Source of the DNA: Planctomycetota bacterium
GTDB taxonomy: Bacteria; Planctomycetota; Planctomycetia; Isosphaerales; Isosphaeraceae
Direction: 5' to 3'
Length of the DNA: 6,576 nt
NCBI GenBank assembly: GCA_021778575.1
Contig: JAJYCH010000284.1
Coordinates: 1-6,576 of the forward strand
Shown here: in pieces, positions 1-6,034 of the stretch
How positions within the stretch are numbered: position 1 is the first letter of the stretch
How the letters are laid out: every line of letters begins with the position of its first letter
Notes under the pieces: generated by a model
What the model was told of the DNA's origin: nothing
Databases searched by the model: none
The model's input: the letters and a program-made list of their open reading frames with translations, nothing else
Made by a program: the position numbers and the translations under genes

Positions 1-2
1 GC

Positions 3-743
3 AGCGCTGGCAACAACATGGGGCCGGGTTGGGGCTGGGCGTCGATGCTCCTACCTCAGTTCGAGCAGATCAACATCTACAACGCGATCAACTTCAATCT
101 CGGGATCGAGGCCACAGCGAACCTGACGGCCCGGCTGACGAAGATCAACACCTTCATCTGCGCGACGGACGCCTACTTCCAGGCCCAGTTCACAGTGGTT
201 GATGACACCACGAGCAATACGACGCCCGGGGCTCCAATCTGCGACGTGGCGTCATCGAATTACGTCGGTTGCGTCGGGAGTGGCGACCCTTCGAGCCTCT
301 ATCCTTATAACCCGACAGACGACCCGCCCGGACGCGACAACGGCAACGGCTTGTTCTTCCGGAACCGCTCCGTGAGGGTGCAGGAGATCCTGGATGGCAC
401 GAGCCAGACTCTCGCGGTTGGGGAGAAAAGTCAGAATCTGGCGCGGGCCACCTGGACCGGGGCGGTCACTCACGCGGCGGTGCCGATCACGCTGCTCCAG
501 GCCGAGGACGGACTCTCGCCCGAGGGGGGCGATGCGCTCGTGATCGCGCATACCGGCGAACTCGACGGCCCCAACTCCCGCCCCGCGCATGCCGACCAAT
601 TCTGGTCGCTCCACCCCGGAGGAGCCAACTTCCTCTTCGCCGATGGGAGCGTCCGGTTCATCAAGGAAAAGCGCCCGCTCGCCCTCTTCCAATCGCTGGC
701 GACCAGGGCCGGTGGCGAGGTCGTGTCGAGCGATTCCTACTGA
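3..743 (+). CDS. DUF1559 domain protein, C-terminal part (5' end outside window)
   Basis: The reading frame is open to the left edge (S-A-G-N-N before the first Met at 18), so the N-terminus, expected to carry a prepilin-type leader and transmembrane helix, is missing. Counting from that Met, I see the family landmarks in order: a GWGWASMLLPQFEQ stretch (residues 4-17), NYVGCVGSG (81-89), NGLFFRNRSVRVQEILDGTS (110-129), TLAVGEKS (131-138), and HPGGANFLFADGSVRF (199-214). The last is the H-x9-DG motif (His199, Asp209, Gly210). The protein ends GGEVVSSDSY, a usual DUF1559 ending. DUF1559 proteins are strongly expanded in planctomycetes and have a type IV pilin-like N-terminus; they are thought to be surface or envelope proteins, but no biochemical role is settled. 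Family assignment is firm; function is unknown. A degraded relative follows directly downstream. Confidence 0.93.
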   Translation, partial: SAGNNMGPGWGWASMLLPQFEQINIYNAINFNLGIEATANLTARLTKINTFICATDAYFQAQFTVVDDTTSNTTPGAPICDVASSNYVGCVGSGDPSSLYPYNPTDDPPGRDNGNGLFFRNRSVRVQEILDGTSQTLAVGEKSQNLARATWTGAVTHAAVPITLLQAEDGLSPEGGDALVIAHTGELDGPNSRPAHADQFWSLHPGGANFLFADGSVRFIKEKRPLALFQSLATRAGGEVVSSDSY

Positions 744-776
744 TCGTTCTCGCCTCGCTTTTCGCGGATGATCGTC

Positions 777-948
777 ATGAGAACGCATTCCCGTGCATTG
801 ATCGATTTGCTGGTGGTGATCGCGATCATCGCGGTCCAGATTGCCTGGCACTTGCCAGCCGTCCAGGCGGATCGGCACGATCAACGTGGTCACCTGGCGA
901 GCCCTCGGAACCAGGAACGGCGGCGAGGTGATCTCTTCGGATTCCTTC
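777..948 (+). pseudogene. Collapsed DUF1559 gene: prepilin leader joined to C-terminal tail
   Basis: From the ATG at 777 the frame reads MRTHSRALIDLLVVIAIIAV, followed by an LPAVQADR block. This matches the prepilin-type N-terminus of DUF1559 proteins (usually ...GFTLIELLVVIAIIAVLIALLLPAVQAAR). About 20 bases further on, in the +1 frame (877-948), it reads TINVVTWRALGTRNGGEVISSDSF, split here as TINVVTWRALG (877-909) and TRNGGEVISSDSF (910-948), the characteristic family C-terminus. It resembles the end of the intact upstream gene (LATRAGGEVVSSDSY). The roughly 250 residues normally lying between are absent and the two ends are out of frame, so no functional protein is expected. The leader has also decayed: the Gly-Phe at the processing site is Ser-Arg, and the conserved Glu is Asp. 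A 72-codon frame (768-986) could be translated but ends in unrelated residues. I infer an internal deletion plus frameshift of a former tandem paralog. Confidence 0.8.
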
Positions 949-988
949 GGAAGAATCAAACCGCGAGTTCCAAAATGGAAGATTGATC

Positions 989-1660
989 ATGAAAAAGTAT
1001 CAGGTTGCCTTCTTCCTCACCGCCGCTACGACGGTGGGGATCTTTTATGCGTGGACCCGGATTTCCGCTGAATTCGGGTTGTCGCCACGGGGCGATGAAT
1101 CGTCCGATCGAGAACCCAGGCCTGTCACCCCTCTGTTGCACCTGGTCAGCGATCGAATGATCTCGGGTAGCGAGAAGGCGGCTGGAACACCGGCTCCCGA
1201 TTTCCAGGCCCGAGGCAATGACGGCAAGCTCTATCGACTCTCGGAAATCGTCAACAACGGCCCGGCGGTCCTGGTCTTCATCAAGGATGGTTGCCCCTGT
1301 AGCCGTTCCGCCGACCAGTATCTTCAGCGACTCCATGCCGCCGGGCGGGGCTGGGTGCCGTTCTTCGGCGTGATCGATGGCGGAGTCATGGTCGCTGATC
1401 GTTGGGTCGAGCAGACCCAGACGATCTTTCCGATCCTGGCCGACCCGGAGTTGAGCATCATCCACGCCTATGGCGCGGAAAGCTCGGCCTACGTCGCGTT
1501 CATCGGGCCGGGAGGCAGGATCGACAAACTCTGGGCCGGCTATTCCGAAACCATGCTCAAAGAGCTGGCAGACCGGATGAAACCCTGGGTCAAGCCCGGA
1601 ATGAAACCGTTCGACGTTTCCGATGCTCCGGTCGAACTCTACGCCGGTTGTCCCTATTAA
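989..1660 (+). CDS. Membrane-anchored redoxin (AhpC/TSA-type thioredoxin fold)
   Basis: This is a 223-residue protein. I chose ATG 989 over the in-frame TTG at 983 because GGAAGA (977-982) sits six bases before it. Residues 5-22 are hydrophobic after MKKY, giving an uncleaved anchor or signal segment with the rest outside the cytoplasm (inferred). The redoxin domain starts at GTPAPDFQARGNDGK (66-80) and contains PAVLVFIKDGCPCSRS (92-107), where thioredoxins have CxxC; here it is Cys102-Pro-Cys104. ILADPELSIIHAYGAES (149-165) and the strand AYVAFIGPGGRIDKLW (167-182) complete the fold. A third Cys (221) lies three residues from the C-terminus in AGCPY. A thiol redox or peroxide-reducing role fits the family, but substrate and partner cannot be read from sequence. 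It follows the DUF1559 remnant and converges on a TrxR-like flavoprotein 58 bases away. Fold assignment is good; exact activity is uncertain. Confidence 0.85.
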   Translation: MKKYQVAFFLTAATTVGIFYAWTRISAEFGLSPRGDESSDREPRPVTPLLHLVSDRMISGSEKAAGTPAPDFQARGNDGKLYRLSEIVNNGPAVLVFIKDGCPCSRSADQYLQRLHAAGRGWVPFFGVIDGGVMVADRWVEQTQTIFPILADPELSIIHAYGAESSAYVAFIGPGGRIDKLWAGYSETMLKELADRMKPWVKPGMKPFDVSDAPVELYAGCPY

Positions 1661-1718
1661 CTGTCTGTCCCTACCGGGATCGGTCTAAGAGGAAAGCCCG
1701 GCCCAAACCGTGAGCCGG

Positions 1719-3365
1719 TCAGAGTTCGGCAAGCACCCGATGCGCGCAGGTTACCGCCAGGGCTCCATCTCCCACGGCGAAGGCGACACGTTTGGTCGTC
1801 TTGCTCCGGACGTCGCCGGCGGCGAAGACTCCGGGGCAGGTCGACTCGACCGTGCAGGGCTCGCGGTTCTCCAGCGGCCAGTTCCCGGAATGCGCGGCGT
1901 CGGCGCCGGTGAGGATGAACCCCTTGGAGTCGACCGCGACGCTCGGCGGCAACCATTTCGTCCGGGGCTCGGCCCCGATGAAGACGAAGACAGCCGAGCA
2001 TCCGAGGTCGCGGGAACTGCCGTCGCGGACGTCCCGAAGCCGGATTCCTTCGAGCGTTTGATCCCCTGCGACGGCCTCGACCTCGACGTGATGGATGATC
2101 TCGATCTTCGGGTGATGCTCGATCCGTCGGGCGAGATAGTCCGACATGCTCTTGCGCAAGTCGCCCCCTCGGAGCAAGAGCGTGGCCCCGGCTGTGTGTT
2201 CGGCGAGGAACATCGCCGCCTGTCCCGCCGAGTTCCCGCCACCGATCACGGCGGCCCGGCTGCTCTTGCACGATCGAGCATGGACCGTGGTGCAGGAATA
2301 AAAGATCCCCGAGCCATCCCAGCGCTCGCAACCGGCGACGGGCAACCGCTGATAAGTCGCTCCGGTCGCGATCAGGACCGTCCGGCCTTGCACGACCTGG
2401 CCATCGTCGAGGACGAGCCGGTGCATCCCGTTCTCCGACGTCATCGAGCAGACCTCGACGGGCGCCACCAGTTCCGCCCCGAATTTCAGGGCCTGAAGAT
2501 AGCCCCGGTTAGCGAGGTCGGCCCCGGACAGACCGGCGGGGAACCCCATGTAATTCTCGATCCGAGAGCTGGTCCCAGCCTGGCCGCCCGGACCAAAGCG
2601 GTCGAGGACGATCGTGCTCAACCCCTCCGACGCGCCATAGACCGCCGCCGCGAGGCCCGCAGGACCGGCGCCGACGATCACCAGGTCGAACGGTTCGGTC
2701 CGGATCGGCCGTTTCAGACCGAGACATTCCGCCAGCCGGGTGACCGTGGGGCGGGGGGCTCGCGTCCCTCGGTTGCAGGAGACGAACGGCAGTTGATCCT
2801 CGGTGACCTCCAGGGTTTCCATCGACGCTCGACCCGCCTTGTCGTCAACGTCAACCCAGGTGTGCGGCACCTTGTTCTTGTCGAAGAACTCGCGGATCTG
2901 GGTGAGGTCGGGATCGCCGAGATGCCCGAACACCCGGACGCCGATGAAACCCGACCGCTCCAGCATGGTCCGCCGGGTCTGGAACGCCTCCAGCAGTTTG
3001 TCGCTGAGGTCGGGGATCTCCTGGATCACCCGGCGAAGTTCCACCTGCCCGACGCAGTACGCCCGGACCGGCCCTCGGGCATGGGCCGAGATGGCGGCCG
3101 GCCGATCGGTCAAGAGCGAGACGTCGCCGGTAAACTCGCGAGGACCGTGGACAACGACCGTCGTCGGGACGTCGGCCGAATCATCAATGATGGCGATCTC
3201 GCCCGAGTCAACCACGTAGAACGGCAAGCCGCGCTGTCCGGCTTGAAAAATGGTCTCGCCATCCTTGAACGTGCAAACTCGGGCCAGACCGGCCAGAGTG
3301 GCGATCTCGGCATCGGTCAGCTTCGGGAATGCGAGGTGATGCACATAATCCACGGTTCCGATCAT
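1719..3365 (-). CDS. FAD-dependent oxidoreductase, TrxR-like, with N-terminal cyclic-nucleotide-binding-like domain
   Basis: This is a 548-residue cytosolic flavoprotein with three parts. Residues 10-130 resemble a cNMP-binding/Crp-type beta barrel (GETIFQAGQRG at 36-46, FTGDVSLLTDRPA at 78-90). Residues 140-218 resemble a glutaredoxin-like domain (VRVFGHLGDPDLTQIREFF, then LPFVSCNRG and LAECLGLK) without a CxxC. Residues 224-548 are a pyridine-nucleotide-disulfide oxidoreductase module: FAD GAGPAG (232-237), GPGGQAG and IENYMGFP (258-276), ATGA (333-336), NAD(P)-binding GGGNSAGQAA (375-384), and FAAGDVR (514-520). Where thioredoxin reductase has CATC, this protein reads FYSCTTVHARSC (355-366), so the classical disulfide centre is missing. 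I recall that substitution as normal for this fused family. The ATG at 3365 is preceded by GGGAGG (3374-3379 on the + strand, read in reverse complement). NAD(P)H oxidation is likely; the electron acceptor is unknown. A ligand-controlled redox enzyme is an inference. Confidence 0.88.
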   Translation of the reverse strand: MIGTVDYVHHLAFPKLTDAEIATLAGLARVCTFKDGETIFQAGQRGLPFYVVDSGEIAIIDDSADVPTTVVVHGPREFTGDVSLLTDRPAAISAHARGPVRAYCVGQVELRRVIQEIPDLSDKLLEAFQTRRTMLERSGFIGVRVFGHLGDPDLTQIREFFDKNKVPHTWVDVDDKAGRASMETLEVTEDQLPFVSCNRGTRAPRPTVTRLAECLGLKRPIRTEPFDLVIVGAGPAGLAAAVYGASEGLSTIVLDRFGPGGQAGTSSRIENYMGFPAGLSGADLANRGYLQALKFGAELVAPVEVCSMTSENGMHRLVLDDGQVVQGRTVLIATGATYQRLPVAGCERWDGSGIFYSCTTVHARSCKSSRAAVIGGGNSAGQAAMFLAEHTAGATLLLRGGDLRKSMSDYLARRIEHHPKIEIIHHVEVEAVAGDQTLEGIRLRDVRDGSSRDLGCSAVFVFIGAEPRTKWLPPSVAVDSKGFILTGADAAHSGNWPLENREPCTVESTCPGVFAAGDVRSKTTKRVAFAVGDGALAVTCAHRVLAEL

Positions 3366-3493
3366 CGCCCCGACCTCCCAACCTATCGAGCAAGCCCCAC
3401 CGAGCCATTATCATGACCTGGGCAAGTCTGCGATCCTCCCCCGACCAAGGGTCGGCCGTCAACCCCCCGGTCCGCTCGTTACCCATCGCCTTC

Positions 3494-3558
3494 CAGCGAT
3501 CCGTAGGGTGGGCTCGGCCCACCAAGAATTGAAGATGGTGGGCCGAGCCCATCCTACG
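3494..3558. repeat. Long inverted repeat with nested palindromes (copy 1)
   Basis: Two 22-base arms (3502-3523 and 3537-3558) are reverse complements with a single G/T-type mismatch, separated by a 13-base A-rich spacer. Each arm is itself palindromic: GGTGGGC-TCG-GCCCACC on the left (3507-3523) and GGTGGGC-CGA-GCCCATC on the right (3537-3553). It can therefore fold as one long stem or two short hairpins. CAGCGATC (3494-3501) precedes the left arm and also precedes the left arm of copy 2 at 4463-4470. There is no T-tract, and the element lies between divergent genes, so a terminator role is unlikely. It looks like a REP- or MITE-type dispersed element. Confidence 0.88.
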
Positions 3559-3561
3559 CGG

Positions 3562-3573
3562 GGAAAATTTTCC
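3562..3573. promoter_or_regulatory. AT-core perfect palindrome, possible operator
   Basis: GGAAAATTTTCC is a perfect 12-base palindrome in otherwise GC-rich DNA, three bases after inverted repeat copy 1 and 87 bases before the start of the gene at 3661. An overlapping TTCCGGAA palindrome follows (3570-3577). The position within a divergent intergenic region would suit a regulator binding site or an AT-rich promoter segment. No regulator is recognised, and a single occurrence proves little. Confidence 0.25.
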
Positions 3574-3660
3574 GGAAACCCGGTTAATCGGATGGGCGAG
3601 TTCGTGAATATCAAGATCGGAACCCGGTCTTGAACATGACGAACAGGAAAGGCCCCCACG

Positions 3661-4383
3661 ATGCCCACCTCCGAAGCTCGAATTCTCGCGAACCAGGCCA
3701 ACGCCCAGCGCAGTACCGGCCCGAAAACCGATGCCGGCAAGGAACGATCGCGAGCCAATGCGCTCAAGCACGGTCTGACGGGTTCCGGAGTCGTCTTGCC
3801 CGAGGCCGACGCCGCCAAGGTTGAACGGCTCACCATCGCCTTCGCCGACGAACTGAGCGCGATCGGCGAGGTCGGCCAGGCCCTGGCGCGACTGGCCGCC
3901 TTGAACTCGGTTCGAGTCGAACGAGCCGCCGACCAGGAAACCGCCGCCTTGACGGCACGCGTCCGCAAGGTCGCCACCGATTTCGTGCCTCCTGAAGGCG
4001 TTGACGACGACGAAGCTGCCCTCCTGCGCGATGAGGCGATCCGGATCGCGATGTTCGACCCCTCGAAGGAGGCGATTCTGGCCCGCCGTTATCAGGCCAA
4101 TGCCGAGCGCGGTTTCTACAAGGCCATCAAGCAGTTACGTCAAATGGACAAGGAAGCCGAAGCCTTGCTCAAGGCTGACGACGACGCCCGGCTCAACGAC
4201 ATGATGGGTTCGTTTTTGCAGATGCAGCGCGAGGGGCGCGAGATCGACGCCGGGCTCGACGCGATGGAGGCGAAACTCGACCTGATGGATCGAATGGAAG
4301 CAGCCCGGCCGAGAAATTCCGCCCAGTTTGCCCCGGTTAACGAGGCGGTGGACGTGCCATTCACGATCGGCCGCGGTCGCTGA
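3661..4383 (+). CDS. Protein of unknown function with N-terminal STGPKT...NALKHGL motif
   Basis: This is a 240-residue soluble protein with no signal peptide or membrane segment. AGGAAAGG (3645-3652) lies eight bases before the ATG and supports the start. The N-terminus is rich in conserved-looking residues: RILANQANAQRSTGPKTDAG (7-26), then KERSRANALKHGLTG (27-41). I recognise this arrangement from a large, uncharacterised family common in planctomycetes; the NALKHG part also resembles a short motif in some phage small-terminase-like proteins, which is only a weak hint. The rest is highly charged and probably mainly helical, with FDPSKEAILARRYQANAERG (132-151) and FYKAIKQLRQMDKEAEALLK (152-171), and a possible coiled coil at about 180-215. 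It ends in a short, less ordered tail. I cannot assign a function. It stands alone, divergent from the flavoprotein gene, with related inverted repeats on both sides. DNA binding by the basic N-terminus is a guess. Confidence 0.85.
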   Translation: MPTSEARILANQANAQRSTGPKTDAGKERSRANALKHGLTGSGVVLPEADAAKVERLTIAFADELSAIGEVGQALARLAALNSVRVERAADQETAALTARVRKVATDFVPPEGVDDDEAALLRDEAIRIAMFDPSKEAILARRYQANAERGFYKAIKQLRQMDKEAEALLKADDDARLNDMMGSFLQMQREGREIDAGLDAMEAKLDLMDRMEAARPRNSAQFAPVNEAVDVPFTIGRGR

Positions 4384-4462
4384 GCGATCGCACCCAGCTT
4401 TGAGCCAAAAATCGGTCTGTTAAACCAGGCCCGTCGTTCGCGGTCCGCGCTGAGAGTTGGTT

Positions 4463-4544
4463 CAGCGATCCCGTAGGGTAGGGCTTGCCCTGCCGTTGTT
4501 TGATCGTCGCACCCGGAACGGCAGGGCGAGCCCTACCCTACGGG
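4463..4544. repeat. Long inverted repeat with nested palindromes (copy 2)
   Basis: Arms of 28 bases (4470-4497 and 4517-4544) are reverse complements with one T/C difference that would still pair as G-U in RNA. The spacer is 19 bases. The left arm contains its own palindrome, GGTAGGGC-TT-GCCCTGCC (4477-4494), and the right arm contains a matching one. The preceding CAGCGATC (4463-4470) and the CGTAGGGT start match copy 1 apart from one inserted C, so the two copies are related. It lies between convergent genes ending at 4383 and 4667. It could incidentally stop transcription from both sides, though no T-tract follows either arm. Confidence 0.9.
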
Positions 4545-4666
4545 TTGTGGCAATTCGTCGTCGTCCACGTCCAACCGGTGGGCCTCGCTTGACGCTCGGC
4601 ACCACCGTCCATTTGGGATTGTTGCGGCTCGGAATCGGCGGGATCAATCCGGAGAAACCAGCCGGG

Positions 4667-5773
4667 TCAGCCCGCTCCTTTGATGATCCGGTCGAACCCG
4701 TACAGCAGATCCTCGCGATCCGAGTACGGACCGGGACTGAACGAGCGGCTTTTCAAACCGAGCTGGGTCAGCTCGGAGACGTGCCAATCTTGTCGGTTGG
4801 TCAGATCCCAGAATTCGAGAACGTCGGCGAGATCAAAGTCGGGCCTGGCCAGTTCGCTCGGATGAACGTGGAAATCGCAGACAATCTCGGTCCGGTCGCA
4901 GGCGAGTGGCGTCAAGCGATGGGTGATCATGTAGTCGGGATGGAGACTGAGCAGCAGATTGGGCAAGATCGCGTAGAAGTAGACGCGCTTGCGGTCGGCT
5001 TCGGCCAGTCCCGGCAGTTTCGCTCGGGTCGATTTTCCGCCCATCGAGAGCGTTTCGATCCCGTCGCGGAGGTCCATCAGGCCGCCGAGATAGCTCTCGG
5101 TGGCGGGCAGGTTCTCGCCGCTCAGATAGTGCGACAGTTGCTGGAGCGCCGGGTGGATGACCGGGCAATGGAGACACTCCGAGAAGTTCTGGTGGATCAA
5201 CTTCCAGTTCGCCGCGACGTCGTAGACGATCCGCGAGGCTCGGCGGAGGTTCCCCATCCCCCACGGAGCAAACCGTTCGATCAGATCGCCGAGCTGTGCT
5301 TCCAGCGGTTCGGGATTGTCGCCCAGGTGAACAAACAGATGGCCATCCCAGCGACCGAGCGCGACCGACTTGAGCGGATAATCCTCCTTGCGGAACCGAG
5401 GCCCTTCCTCCATGTGAGGAGCGCCGACGAGCTTGCCTTGAAGGTCGAAGGTCCAGGCATGATAGGGGCACTGGATTCGCTTGCCGACGCAGCTCTCGGG
5501 CTCGGTCAGGAGCCGGGTCCCTCGGTGACGGCAGACGTTGTAGAACGCCCGGACTTCGTGATCGTCGCCCCGGACAATGATCAGGCTTTCCTCGACGACC
5601 TCACGCAAGACGCTGTCGCCGGGGTTCGGGATCTCATCGTCGCGGCCGACGTAGACCCACTTCCCTGCGTAAAACCGTTCGCGCTCGCGGAGGAAATGGT
5701 CCGGATCGATGTAATAGCGGGCCGGCAGGGTCCGGGCGTCGAGCGGCAGAGGTTCTCTGGGCTTCACGTCCAT
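4667..5773 (-). CDS. Rieske [2Fe-2S] mononuclear iron oxygenase, alpha-subunit type
   Basis: This is a 368-residue oxygenase component. I chose the ATG at 5773 rather than an upstream in-frame start at 5812: it overlaps the ferredoxin stop as TGATG and has AAGGAA (+ strand 5781-5786, reverse complement) seven bases before it. The Rieske cluster ligands are Cys81-Arg-His83 and Cys102-Pro-Tyr-His105. The catalytic domain has NWKLIHQNFSECLHCPVIHP (189-208), giving Fe ligands His202 and His207. NRQDWHVSELTQLGLKSRSF (326-345) supplies the likely third ligand, Asp329. Glu199 takes the place of the aspartate that bridges the two metal centres in naphthalene dioxygenase; a bridging Glu is known in quaternary-amine oxygenases such as CntA. 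The length fits a stand-alone alpha subunit. Such enzymes insert oxygen or demethylate small organic substrates using electrons from a ferredoxin. Substrate is not predictable here. No beta subunit or reductase is nearby. Confidence 0.92.
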   Translation of the reverse strand: MDVKPREPLPLDARTLPARYYIDPDHFLRERERFYAGKWVYVGRDDEIPNPGDSVLREVVEESLIIVRGDDHEVRAFYNVCRHRGTRLLTEPESCVGKRIQCPYHAWTFDLQGKLVGAPHMEEGPRFRKEDYPLKSVALGRWDGHLFVHLGDNPEPLEAQLGDLIERFAPWGMGNLRRASRIVYDVAANWKLIHQNFSECLHCPVIHPALQQLSHYLSGENLPATESYLGGLMDLRDGIETLSMGGKSTRAKLPGLAEADRKRVYFYAILPNLLLSLHPDYMITHRLTPLACDRTEIVCDFHVHPSELARPDFDLADVLEFWDLTNRQDWHVSELTQLGLKSRSFSPGPYSDREDLLYGFDRIIKGAG

Positions 5774-6009
5774 CACTCGTTTCCTTCGATCCCGATCGCC
5801 TCGACCGGGCATTCCTCCAGCGCGGCGAGGCAGGCGGCTTCCTCGTCGGGATCGGTCGGTTGCTGAAAGACGTAACTATATCCGGCCTTGTCGAGCCTGA
5901 CGAAGTTGTTCGGCGCGGTCTCGCGGCAGAGGTCGCAGTCGATGCAGGTCTCATCGACATAGAACCGGCCGGAGACGTTCTCGGGGACTTTCTGGTCGAT
6001 ATCGGCCAT
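5773..6009 (-). CDS. Single-cluster ferredoxin, probable partner of the Rieske oxygenase
   Basis: This is a 78-residue acidic cytosolic protein. Cys22-x2-Cys25-x2-Cys28 (TCIDCDLCRETAP, 21-33) and a distant Cys67-Pro-Val in LEECPVEAIGI (64-74) give four ligands for one [4Fe-4S] cluster. Cys60 is an additional cysteine of unclear role. The size and the CIDCDLC...CPVEAI pattern fit the monocluster ferredoxin family rather than the two-cluster 2x[4Fe-4S] type. Its stop codon shares one base with the oxygenase start, so translational coupling is likely, and electron delivery to the Rieske centre is the natural inference. No convincing Shine-Dalgarno precedes the ATG. The upstream Uma2 gene ends 25 bases before it, so its promoter may lie in or before that gene. 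Confidence 0.92.
   Translation of the reverse strand: MADIDQKVPENVSGRFYVDETCIDCDLCRETAPNNFVRLDKAGYSYVFQQPTDPDEEAACLAALEECPVEAIGIEGNE
5781..5786 (-). promoter_or_regulatory. Ribosome binding site of the Rieske oxygenase gene
   Basis: On the - strand this reads AAGGAA, inside the last codons of the ferredoxin gene and seven bases before the ATG at 5773. Together with the TGATG stop/start overlap it decides the oxygenase start over the longer in-frame alternative, whose extra residues (MPGRGDRDRRKRV) would overlap the ferredoxin gene and look like out-of-frame translation. Confidence 0.7.
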
Positions 6010-6034
6010 CGCGCTGCAACGGTACTCAGAGGAA

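Noticed and set aside
252..959. A 235-codon - strand frame across the DUF1559 gene and its remnant
   Set aside because: Low-complexity Arg-rich translation spanning both an intact gene and a pseudogene on the other strand; a GC-rich shadow frame.
768..986. A 72-codon small protein starting with a hydrophobic leader
   Set aside because: The leader is a decayed DUF1559 prepilin segment, and after about residue 35 the frame no longer matches the family while another frame does. It is better read as a pseudogene than a new small protein.
1698..1718. CCGGC...GCCGG hairpin between the convergent redoxin and flavoprotein genes as a terminator
   Set aside because: The stem is only 5 base pairs with an 11-base loop and no T-tract on either side.
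3407..3412. GATAAT (on the - strand) as a -10 box for the flavoprotein gene
   Set aside because: The position about 42 bases before the start codon is plausible, but no convincing -35 element lies at 16-18 bases, so one hexamer is not enough to call a promoter.
1710..3416. A 568-codon open frame on the + strand opposite the flavoprotein gene
   Set aside because: Its translation has no recognisable domain and is rich in Arg, Asp, Gly and Pro, as expected for the antisense of a GC-rich gene. The - strand frame has clear FAD and NAD(P) motifs and a ribosome site.
3494..4544. The two palindromic repeats as a CRISPR array or a composite transposon
   Set aside because: Only two copies lie about 970 bases apart with no spacer periodicity. 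There is no transposase between them, and no target-site duplication could be identified.
4457..5866. A 469-codon open frame on the + strand opposite the Rieske oxygenase gene
   Set aside because: It is antisense to a gene with all Rieske and iron ligands, and it runs through inverted repeat copy 2 and into the ferredoxin gene. No domain is recognisable.
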